A DNA stretch of 35,289 nucleotides from Nitrospirota bacterium (GTDB lineage: Bacteria > Nitrospirota > Thermodesulfovibrionia > Thermodesulfovibrionales > UBA1546), in the NCBI GenBank assembly GCA_021824065.1, contig JAKALU010000012.1:1-35289 (forward strand), written 5' to 3'. Shown piece after piece: positions 27,619 to 35,289 of this stretch (position 1 is the stretch's first letter; every line of letters begins with the position of its first letter). The notes under the pieces are model-generated. The model did not search any database and was not told the origin of the DNA. It saw nothing but the letters and a program-made list of their open reading frames with translations. Both the position numbers and the translations under genes were made by a program.

Positions 27619-28455
27619 ATGAGCGTCATAACCGGTCATAACAAGCCCGTGAAAGGCATACAAAATATAACACGTGGTTCGCTGGGGAGGTCTGAGGCCA
27701 GATTTTTGGCTAAGGTCAGCGCCAAGGCCACATTCACGACAAGCGAATCGCAGAAAATACTTGGTTACAAGGGTGAAGATTCGACACAGAAGTTCCTTAA
27801 ACGTCTTCAAGCTAAAGGATGGATCAGGCGTATCAGACGGGGAAGATTTGCCGTAATCCCGCTTTCATCAGGAGAAAACCGTACTCCGCAACTCCACGAA
27901 TTCATTATTGCCATGGAGCTTGTGTCGCCGGCGGCTATTGCGTACTGGTCTGCACTTAATCATCACGGCATGACCGAACAATTGCCCAGAACCGTGTTTA
28001 TTGCAACAAACCATCCTGTGAGGCGACGGCCTGGCGAGGTGTTCGGCGTTAGGTACAATATCATCTCTTTGCGGCCTGAAAAGTTCTTTGGCAATATGAG
28101 GGACTGGATTGATGAAATGCCTTTTATGGTTACAGACCGCGAAAAGACTATCATTGATGGGCTGGATCTTCCGCAATATGTAGGCGGCGTAGAGGAAATC
28201 GCCAAGGCACTTTCAAACGCATGGGATCAGCTTGACGAAGCCAAACTTAGGAAATATGCTGCTAAGATCGGAAATACCGCCGCTGCAAAGCGACTAGGCT
28301 TTCTCATGGAAACATTCGGATTAGGGAATATTGAAGCCCTCCGTAAAGAGGTCTCCCTTGCGTCTGGTTTCTCGCCGCTTGACCCTACACTGCCGCGACA
28401 TGGGAAATACAACCGCCGATGGGGGCTCCTTGTTAACGCGGAGATTAAGGCATGA
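27619..28455 (+). CDS. abiEi: AbiEi-like antitoxin (type IV toxin-antitoxin)
   Basis: Winged-helix N-terminus (QKFLKRLQAKGWIRRIRRGRFAVIPL), SPAAIAYWSALNHHGMTEQLPRTVFIAT; overlaps abiEii by 4 nt. Confidence 0.85.
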   Translation: MSVITGHNKPVKGIQNITRGSLGRSEARFLAKVSAKATFTTSESQKILGYKGEDSTQKFLKRLQAKGWIRRIRRGRFAVIPLSSGENRTPQLHEFIIAMELVSPAAIAYWSALNHHGMTEQLPRTVFIATNHPVRRRPGEVFGVRYNIISLRPEKFFGNMRDWIDEMPFMVTDREKTIIDGLDLPQYVGGVEEIAKALSNAWDQLDEAKLRKYAAKIGNTAAAKRLGFLMETFGLGNIEALRKEVSLASGFSPLDPTLPRHGKYNRRWGLLVNAEIKA

Positions 28456-29279
28456 TTACAACTGCTGAACTGCACCGCACAGCAGAGGATGACGGCCTCC
28501 GATTCGATCAGGCTGAAAAGGATTATGTTATCCTTTGGATGCTTTATGGACTATCTCGGTCAAGCGCATCAAGGCACGGCTGGGTATTTAAAGGCGGAAC
28601 CTGCCTGAGACATTGCTATTACGCGGGGTACCGATTCTCAGAGGACATAGATTTCAGCTGCAAGCCGGGCGGGGATAATCTCGAAGCATCATTAAGATTA
28701 TTGCAAGGAGTTGCTGACCGAATCCAGAGCGAATCAGGAATCAGAATTACGATAAAAAAACCGCTCACGATTCCGGGTGACTTTCAGATAGAAATTCCAA
28801 TTGAGTACAGCAGGGGCGGTACCCGCAGGCAGGGACTTCCTCAAGTCAAGATTCATCTAACATTTGATGAGCCGGTGCTTGAAACCCCAGTTGCCTGCTC
28901 AATCAAGCCGCGATATTCAGACATTTCTACATTTAAAGTTCTCTCCTATACAAAACAGGAGATTGTTGCGGAGAAATTGCGCTCTCTTCTTCAGCAGCAG
29001 AAGAAATGGCCACGTCCCAGAGATTTATATGACCTCTGGTATATGCTGTGTCGTTCTGGCGAACATTTCGCATGGAACAAATTGCTGCCAATGTTTCAGG
29101 AAAAGTGCAGTGTCAGGGACATAAAGCCCGACCTTGCTGGATTGATATCGAATAACCTAAGGGATTGGAATAAAAATGCCTGGCAGGACCGCTTAGGCCC
29201 AATGCTAAACGACGTTCCGGATTTTGATAGTGTATGGAAGGAATGGACAGAGACATTTCGCAAGCTTGCCAGATTATAA
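28452..29279 (+). CDS. abiEii: AbiEii-like nucleotidyltransferase toxin
   Basis: WVFKGGTCLRHCYYAGYRFSEDIDFSC (KGGT...SEDIDF motif); EIVAEKLRSLLQQ...RPRDLYDLW. Confidence 0.92.
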   Translation: MITTAELHRTAEDDGLRFDQAEKDYVILWMLYGLSRSSASRHGWVFKGGTCLRHCYYAGYRFSEDIDFSCKPGGDNLEASLRLLQGVADRIQSESGIRITIKKPLTIPGDFQIEIPIEYSRGGTRRQGLPQVKIHLTFDEPVLETPVACSIKPRYSDISTFKVLSYTKQEIVAEKLRSLLQQQKKWPRPRDLYDLWYMLCRSGEHFAWNKLLPMFQEKCSVRDIKPDLAGLISNNLRDWNKNAWQDRLGPMLNDVPDFDSVWKEWTETFRKLARL

Positions 29280-29372
29280 CTTCGCTTTTGAAAAATTTAC
29301 ATTCATGGAAACATGAGGTAGTTCATAGGGAGTTGAATTTGACTGTTAGCTTAAAATCATAAATAAACATAT

Positions 29373-29636
29373 ATGGAAAAGAAAGAACTTATAAAAAGAT
29401 ACACTGAGATGCACGGCAATCTTTTAGGGCAAAGAGATGATCTATATATTAAAGTTGCCTCTTTGATAAAAGAAATGGATCATATCGGAATTACAGACAG
29501 GTACGAAAGGGAAGTAAAAAAGCTCTCTCTTTTAGAAAAAGAGATTGGAAGCAACAAAGACTTGGATACGCTAAAATCTTTAGCCACTTCTTTATTTCAA
29601 CCAAAAGCAATGCAGGCTGACGGGGAAGTGGCATAA
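29373..29636 (+). CDS. Unknown small protein (87 aa)
   Basis: ORF with coding-like amphipathic/charged composition; no recognised family. Confidence 0.5.
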   Translation: MEKKELIKRYTEMHGNLLGQRDDLYIKVASLIKEMDHIGITDRYEREVKKLSLLEKEIGSNKDLDTLKSLATSLFQPKAMQADGEVA

Positions 29637-29741
29637 TAAAAAAACACGCCGTTTCTGTTATATTTGATCATTCCCGTGGCAAGACTTTATCTAAGCTCAA
29701 AGATGGCTATCCATTGTCGAAGTTTGTTAAAATAATTTCGT

Positions 29742-30092
29742 ATGGGATTAAAAAACTATACAAAGGCTACCCCTCCAAAATGTAAATTCTGCAGCCACAT
29801 AGAAGAAAATGACCCCCAAAGGATCTTAACCCGCTTTATAGATGAATTCGATCAGGACGTGGTGATGGTTTCATGTCCTACCCTTCGCTGTGGGTGGGGC
29901 TGGCTTGTTGAGTATGCTTATAAGCATGTAGTTATAGAAGATGAATCATCCATCAGCAAGGGGCTGCTAAAGCTATTAGGGTGTAAGGAAAAAGACCTGA
30001 TAAAAGGGACCCCTGAGAAAGACACTAAACCAACAGGGCTTGAACTCCTTACAAGACTCTTTGGACCTCTCATTATCATAGACAAAAAATGA
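29742..30092 (+). CDS. Unknown protein with four cysteines (116 aa)
   Basis: CKFC...SCPTLRC pattern; stop overlaps the next start (ATGA). Confidence 0.5.
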   Translation: MGLKNYTKATPPKCKFCSHIEENDPQRILTRFIDEFDQDVVMVSCPTLRCGWGWLVEYAYKHVVIEDESSISKGLLKLLGCKEKDLIKGTPEKDTKPTGLELLTRLFGPLIIIDKK

Positions 30093-30454
30093 CCGACATG
30101 GATACCTATATCGACATATCAAACAAAAAGTGTAATAAGGACAGGGTGATAATAGGAAGAAAAGTAAACGACCTTATCCACTCAAAAGAAGGCCTTTGGG
30201 TTAAAATCGCGGAGCTTGCAAGGACAATTGACTATTGCCTTATTGAGTCCTTCAACGAACGCACTGCGCTCAATGAGGCCGGAGGATGCTCAGGCGCAGT
30301 TGTAACTACAACCGAAGATATGACTCCCGAGGAAGAGGAGATGGAGCTTTTTGCAGGATTTCTCAAAGAAGGATACCCTGAAGATATAGCGGCAAAGAAG
30401 GCTAAGCAATGGCTGGCTTTTATGAAAGAAGCGTTTGACAAAGATAAAAAATAA
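30089..30454 (+). CDS. Unknown protein (121 aa)
   Basis: ATGA overlap with the upstream ORF. Confidence 0.5.
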   Translation: MTDMDTYIDISNKKCNKDRVIIGRKVNDLIHSKEGLWVKIAELARTIDYCLIESFNERTALNEAGGCSGAVVTTTEDMTPEEEEMELFAGFLKEGYPEDIAAKKAKQWLAFMKEAFDKDKK

Positions 30455-30484
30455 AATCTTATTACATCCTATACCAAGAATCTC

Positions 30485-30673
30485 ATGAACACTGACGATA
30501 AACATTCTCTTTCTTCCGCATTACGCCAAAGGCTTAAAGAAGAGCTTTCTAATCCTGAATTCATCAAGCTGCTTGAAATAAGCGCTAAGATTGGGGAACT
30601 CGTCTTTAAACTAGAGGAGAAATACAACCTCCCTGATACTGACAAGGCAATGATGCCCTCTGGAGATGGGTGA
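30485..30673 (+). CDS. Unknown small protein (62 aa)
   Basis: Helical, charged ORF co-directional with its neighbours. Confidence 0.45.
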   Translation: MNTDDKHSLSSALRQRLKEELSNPEFIKLLEISAKIGELVFKLEEKYNLPDTDKAMMPSGDG

Positions 30674-30679
30674 TCATTA

Positions 30680-30814
30680 ATGCTGCTGGACTTTATTCAG
30701 CGTCTCATTCCGGATGCCGTGGAACTACCGGAACTGGAATCCCTGATCAAAGAGGAAATACTTCAAAGGCAGAAATATAAAAAATCAAAGGGCATGCCGA
30801 CAGTTATCAATTAA
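30680..30814 (+). CDS. Unknown 44-aa ORF below the ORF-track cutoff
   Basis: MLLDFIQRLIPDAVELPELESLIKEEILQRQKYKKSKGMPTVIN, translated by hand; starts 6 nt after the previous stop. Confidence 0.35.
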   Translation: MLLDFIQRLIPDAVELPELESLIKEEILQRQKYKKSKGMPTVIN

Positions 30815-30973
30815 ATCCAAAGCAACAGATCACTTCGATGATAAAAATTAAAGCATTCTAAAAGTATAAAAAAGTATAAAAAAACGGCACAAAAAAAATA
30901 AAGATAATCTTAAGTGGTATTAAATGGGGCTTATGAATCGTAACTCATTGTTTTTAAAGAATTTTACATAGAA

Positions 30974-31019
30974 CTCATAACCCGAAGGTCAGAGGTTCAA
31001 ATCCTCTCCCCGCCACCAA
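30974..31019 (+). repeat. attR-like direct repeat: displaced 3' fragment of tRNA-fMet
   Basis: 46/46 identity with 20491-20536; no tRNA 5' half upstream. Confidence 0.93.
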
Positions 31020-31139
31020 TAAATTCAAAAAGATACAAAACGCCTAACTGAAAGCCGAAGTCCACCTTTCTGCCCGATGGAGATGCAGAAACAGTTTATT
31101 GAAAGACGAAAGAAGGCAGCAGAAATTGCTTTTGTTTGA

Positions 31140-31174
31140 GGGATTGTAAAGGTGCAATGCAGCTTTACAATCCC
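31140..31174. other. 12-bp perfect stem hairpin, possible terminator
   Basis: gggattgtaaag-gtgcaatgcag-ctttacaatccc; no clear T-run on either strand. Confidence 0.5.
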
Positions 31175-31194
31175 TTCTATATCCCTTAGATTTC

Positions 31195-31536
31195 CTATGC
31201 TGTGTATTGGGCGTCGCCGAATCCAAGAATCGGATAGAATATAAATGGCAAGAGGATTAACCCTACAACAAAGCCTGTTCCTTTACCAAATTTTTTTGCA
31301 AGACTCGCAAGCGCAATGATACCTGCTACGATGTTGATTAGGGGGATGAATAGAAGAACAAGCCACCAGCCTGGTTTGCCTGCAATTTGCAGGAATACAT
31401 AAGCATTGTAGATTGGGATTAAAACAGCCCAGCCCGGCTTCCCTGCTTTAACAAATACTTTCCACAGTGCCGCAATCATAACCACCATGACTGCAAGCCA
31501 GACAATAATAATGATGCCGCCTCCGCTATTCCCCAT
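31195..31536 (-). CDS. Small membrane protein (DUF5684-like)
   Basis: KAGKPGWAVLIPIYNAYVFLQIAGKPGWWLVLLFIPLINIVAGIIALASLAKKFGKG. Confidence 0.75.
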   Translation of the reverse strand: MGNSGGGIIIIVWLAVMVVMIAALWKVFVKAGKPGWAVLIPIYNAYVFLQIAGKPGWWLVLLFIPLINIVAGIIALASLAKKFGKGTGFVVGLILLPFIFYPILGFGDAQYTA

Positions 31537-31665
31537 ATTCTTTCTCCTTTCCTTTTTATGTTTTTAAGATAGGTTCTTTGTATAAGAATACATACAGTTA
31601 AAGGTGTTGTCAATTTTTTTCATCAGGTGCCTGTTGCATAGGGTTCCTTGTAAATTCAGAGGTCT

Positions 31666-33189
31666 TTAACCCTTAAGTCTTTCGTATATCTCCTCAAATT
31701 GCGAGGAAGTTTCCTTAAATGCTTTAAGTACATAGGGGTCGAAATGGCGGGGCATTGTCCTTCCGTCACCTTCTGTAATTATCTTATAAGTTGTTCCATG
31801 GTCAAAGGCAGGTTTATATACACGTGGATTTCTCAGGGCATCATATTGATCTGCGATGTTCAATATCCTTCCCTCAACAGGTATCTGTTCCTCTTTCAGC
31901 CCATAAGGATAACCGCTACCATCCCATCTTTCATGATGTGAAATCGCAATGTCTTTTGCCATATTCAGCCTCAGATGTTCGCCGATTATTTTTGCGCCAT
32001 AGATGGTATGCCTTTTCATCTCTTCAAATTCCTCAGGTGAGAGCTTCCCAGGCTTTCTGAGAATATCCGGGTGAGTATGAATCTTACCCACATCATGCAA
32101 TGTTGCCTGAAGACGGATACTATTTGTAAATTTTTCGGACATTCCGAGTTCTTTTGCTATTACTGAAGAATACTCGCCGACTCTCAAAATGTGGTTGCCT
32201 GTATCCTCGTCATTTGCCTCCGATGCCCTTGCAAGGGCATAGACTGTGTATTCAAAGGCATGCTCGGTTTCTCTTACCTGTGACGCAAGAGATTTTAAAA
32301 ATAGACTCTGTGCCACCACGCTGTCTAAGACTGCTGCATCGTAACTGGAAACGGTTTTACCATAATTAAGGGCTAAGATGCAGAAGACATCGCTCAGGTA
32401 ACAAACTATATTTGACACTACTATTGATATGGAATCGAGTCTTTTAGTTAATGACGTAAGACCCGACGCACCGATAGCAGCTTCACTGGAAAAGACTGTT
32501 TTTGAATTGCCCTTTGCAGGCAGATCAATGCTCTGATGAATATCAATTGCAAGCAGTGTCCTGACCACACCTTCAAATGTTGATTCATAACGATACCATT
32601 GCCAGTTATTGGTTTCATCAGCTAATCCGACAATAACTGTCTGCGGCTTGTCTGATGTTTCGTATGTCTTTCCTGTAATTTGATCGACTATGCTGTCAAT
32701 GCTATATAAAAAATTAAAATTCAACGGGTTAAAGGACATAATGATCTCTTTCCCGAAGTTTATCAAGCTTGTAATCTTGTTGTATGCAGAATTGAGTCTG
32801 TCATTGAGGTCTTTTATCTCCATGAGCATCTTTATCCTTGCCAGCACCTCTCCTTTGTCAAATGGCTTTGATATAAAGTCTTCTGCACCGGACTCAATCC
32901 CTTTAATCCTGTCTTCCTTCTCTGTCAGGGCTGTAATCATAACAACAGGGATATGCCTGAACATTTCATTCCCTTTTATCATCTTGCACACGTCAAAACC
33001 GTTAATCTTGGGCATCATCACATCCAGGAGTATGAGGTCAATTCTCTGTTCCTTAATCTTTTCGAGCGCCTCTATGCCGTTTTCTGCCATGACAACTTCA
33101 TAGCCCCTTGGCGCAAGCATGGCCTCAAGGAGCTTTAGGTTAGCCAGTTCATCATCAACGCATAAAATTACTGGTTTTGATGTAAGCAT
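31666..33189 (-). CDS. Response regulator with HD-GYP output domain
   Basis: Receiver [15 protein letters not shown]...[54 protein letters not shown]...[14 protein letters not shown]. Confidence 0.93.
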   Translation of the reverse strand: MLTSKPVILCVDDELANLKLLEAMLAPRGYEVVMAENGIEALEKIKEQRIDLILLDVMMPKINGFDVCKMIKGNEMFRHIPVVMITALTEKEDRIKGIESGAEDFISKPFDKGEVLARIKMLMEIKDLNDRLNSAYNKITSLINFGKEIIMSFNPLNFNFLYSIDSIVDQITGKTYETSDKPQTVIVGLADETNNWQWYRYESTFEGVVRTLLAIDIHQSIDLPAKGNSKTVFSSEAAIGASGLTSLTKRLDSISIVVSNIVCYLSDVFCILALNYGKTVSSYDAAVLDSVVAQSLFLKSLASQVRETEHAFEYTVYALARASEANDEDTGNHILRVGEYSSVIAKELGMSEKFTNSIRLQATLHDVGKIHTHPDILRKPGKLSPEEFEEMKRHTIYGAKIIGEHLRLNMAKDIAISHHERWDGSGYPYGLKEEQIPVEGRILNIADQYDALRNPRVYKPAFDHGTTYKIITEGDGRTMPRHFDPYVLKAFKETSSQFEEIYERLKG

Positions 33190-33211
33190 AAATTTATCTG
33201 TTTATCGGTTG

Positions 33212-33580
33212 TTATTCATTTAAAGTTTTTTTCACTAATTTGGGCAACTGCCTTGTATTTATAGGCTTTGGCAAATAATCATCGAACCCTGCGGTGAGAA
33301 TTTCTTCCTTGTCGCCTTTCATTACAAACGATGTGAGCGCAATGATTTTTATCCCTTTTGTCCCTGGGTCATTTTTGAGTATCTTTCCTGCAGTAATGCC
33401 GTCCATAACAGGCATCTGTATATCCATGAGTATTAAATCCGGCATGTGTTCAGTGGCCATCTTTACCCCTTCAGCTCCATCAGTTGCTTCTAAAACTTTA
33501 TACCCGTAATACTCCAGAATATCCCGCACCAATACCCTGTTTTTTTCGTTATCTTCCACGATGAGTATTTTCTTAGGCAT
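33212..33580 (-). CDS. Single-domain response regulator
   Basis: KILIVEDNEKNRVLVRDILEYYGY...LILMDIQMPVMDGITA...KIIALTSF. Confidence 0.93.
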   Translation of the reverse strand: MPKKILIVEDNEKNRVLVRDILEYYGYKVLEATDGAEGVKMATEHMPDLILMDIQMPVMDGITAGKILKNDPGTKGIKIIALTSFVMKGDKEEILTAGFDDYLPKPINTRQLPKLVKKTLNE

Positions 33581-35289
33581 TCTGAACCTCCTGCCTCACC
33601 GGTATCAAAAATGTAAACTTGCTGCCCTTGCCGTATTCGCTCTCAGCCCAGATCCTTCCGCCATGCAACTCGACCAGTCTTTTTGTCAATGCCAGTCCAA
33701 GGCCGGTGCCCTCATACTTCTTTATATACGCTGATTCAAGCTGTGTAAATTCCTTAAAGAGTTTCGGGATATCTTCCTGCTTTATACCTATGCCTGTGTC
33801 GGCCACGGAAATTTCAACAAAATTTCCGTGGAGTTGTGAGTTGTGAGTTGCGAGTTGCGAGTTATCTGTTCCTGATTTTTCTGAACTCGAAACTCCGAAC
33901 TCGAAACCCGAAACCCTCCGTGCGCTTACCCGCACGCTGCCCCCGTCAGGCGTAAACTTCACAGCGTTGCTCAGGAGGTTGAACATTATCTGTTTGAACT
34001 TCCGCTCATCAGCCTCTATTACTATGTCTGCAGAGGGTTCGATATCGAGACTTAGAGTTATACGATGCTTCATTGCCTTTTCTTTAAACAGTGTCAGCGA
34101 TGAATTGAGAATATCTCTTAAAACAAAACTGCCGGGTTCAAGCACCATCTTGCCTGATTCCACCTTGGAGAGGTCGAGTATGTCATTGATGAGGTCCAGC
34201 AGGTGCCTGCCGCTGACGAGGATGTTATCTACATACTCACGCTGCTTCTCATTGAGTTCCCCGAATAATTCGTCCTGCAGAACCTCTGAAAAACCGATTA
34301 CTGCATTCAATGGCGTCCTCAATTCATGGCTCATATTAGCAAGGAAGTCTGACTTCGCCTTACTCGCTGCTTCTGCCTGAAGTCTTGCAATCTCGGCTTC
34401 CTCTGCCTTTTTGCGTTCTGTGACGTCCCTGCACAGGTAAATGAATTGAACGACCTCTCCTTTTTCATTCTTGATTGGATAGGCAGTGACATCAACAAAA
34501 AACTCATTTTTATGTTTATCAAGATGTCTCTGGGATATGATTACAGGACTGCCGGTCTCTTGAAGCACGCGGACAGGACATGTTTCAGCCGGAGGCTCAC
34601 AGGGAGATTTAAGGTGATGGGTAACCGTATAACAATAGCTTCCCAGAATTTCCCCCATTTCATAGCCGCTTTTTCTCGTTGCTGCCTTATTCGCCCAGAG
34701 AATTTTATAATCCGGAGATAAAAGGAAAATGGTCTCTTCAATCCCGTTTGTTATATCCTCAAGCATTTGTGTTGATTCTCTTAATCTCTGCTCAGCCTGC
34801 CTGTGTTCATCGATTTCTTTTACAAGTCGGGCCGTCCTCTCTTCCACCCTTTCCTCAAGCTGCTCATTCAGTGTCTTTAATTCATCCTGTGCTTTGAGCA
34901 ACTCATGGTTTTTATGGATAGCGGTTTCATAAGTGGAGATAAGGAGATTCAGGATCTGCTGACGTTCTGAGGTTATAAAGTATTTTTGACCGGCAAAGAC
35001 TATCTCAATCCCCATCAGTATCCTTGTCTCCTCTTGCAACTTCAAGTTCGCAAGCAGGTAATCAATGCGGGAGCAGAGATATTTTTCATCGTATGGCTTC
35101 GTAACAAAGTTGTCTGCTCCACACTCCAGTCCTCTCAGGACATCTCTCGGGTCAGAGAGGGCGGTTAAAAGAATGACAGGGATGTCTTTCAGGTTTTCAT
35201 CAGTCTTAATCCGCCGGCAGAGTTCATACCCGTCCATCTCGGGCATGATAATGTCGGAGATTACTATTGTCGGCCTGTGATTGCCTAAC
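33573..35289 (-). CDS. Receiver-PAS-histidine kinase hybrid, 5' end beyond the window
   Basis: HELRTPLNAVIGFSEVL, NLLSNAVKFTPDGGSV, VADTGIG, GTGLGLALTK. The frame stays open upstream of 35246 (RPTIVISDIIMPEMDGYELC) to the window edge. Confidence 0.93.
   Translation of the reverse strand, partial: LGNHRPTIVISDIIMPEMDGYELCRRIKTDENLKDIPVILLTALSDPRDVLRGLECGADNFVTKPYDEKYLCSRIDYLLANLKLQEETRILMGIEIVFAGQKYFITSERQQILNLLISTYETAIHKNHELLKAQDELKTLNEQLEERVEERTARLVKEIDEHRQAEQRLRESTQMLEDITNGIEETIFLLSPDYKILWANKAATRKSGYEMGEILGSYCYTVTHHLKSPCEPPAETCPVRVLQETGSPVIISQRHLDKHKNEFFVDVTAYPIKNEKGEVVQFIYLCRDVTERKKAEEAEIARLQAEAASKAKSDFLANMSHELRTPLNAVIGFSEVLQDELFGELNEKQREYVDNILVSGRHLLDLINDILDLSKVESGKMVLEPGSFVLRDILNSSLTLFKEKAMKHRITLSLDIEPSADIVIEADERKFKQIMFNLLSNAVKFTPDGGSVRVSARRVSGFEFGVSSSEKSGTDNSQLATHNSQLHGNFVEISVADTGIGIKQEDIPKLFKEFTQLESAYIKKYEGTGLGLALTKRLVELHGGRIWAESEYGKGSKFTFLIPVRQEVQNA
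33831..33916. repeat. Two 7-bp tandem arrays in opposite orientation inside the histidine kinase gene
   Basis: 33831-33865: gagttgt gagttgt gagttgc gagttgc gagttat. 33882-33916: tgaactc gaaactc cgaactc gaaaccc gaaaccc. Confidence 0.92.

Noticed and set aside
30974-31019. Second tRNA-fMet gene
   Set aside because: Only the 3' part from the anticodon loop onward is present; no D arm or 5' acceptor strand precedes it.
33803-33831. 11-bp hairpin ccacggaaatt/aatttccgtgg in the histidine kinase as a regulatory element
   Set aside because: It lies partly in the conserved FVEISVADTG coding region next to the heptamer array and is likely incidental.

Overview
The window looks like a chromosomal segment from a Gram-negative bacterium, perhaps Nitrospirota or a deltaproteobacterial relative; that taxonomy is an inference from gene style only. 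From left to right it carries: a type II secretion gspK-L-M-C block; ilvN/ilvB and ilvD separated by a HepT/MntA type VII toxin-antitoxin pair; a hemG/hemH pair; a long minus-strand LPS core glycosyltransferase operon; an initiator tRNA-fMet; an island of about 10.5 kb; and a sensory block (DUF5684-like membrane protein, HD-GYP response regulator, receiver protein, hybrid histidine kinase running off the right edge). Main observations: (1) A 46-bp perfect direct repeat of the 3' part of tRNA-fMet (20491-20536 and 30974-31019) bounds the island. No canonical integrase is visible inside it. (2) The island holds a divergent recombinase-like reading frame interrupted by one in-frame TAG. It is encoded with an unknown 396-aa protein and a zinc-ribbon protein, and abuts a truncated MMPL exporter from a lipid/polyene-type gene cluster. 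The island also carries an AbiE toxin-antitoxin pair and a run of small unknown ORFs. (3) Two families of short repeats appear inserted in frame inside coding sequences: a 7-bp GAGTTnn-type tandem repeat (hemH twice, a GT4 gene, the histidine kinase) and a G/C-run palindrome encoding PPxPPLxKGGxG-like peptides (two LPS glycosyltransferase genes, three sites). All assignments are by eye; no database search was run.
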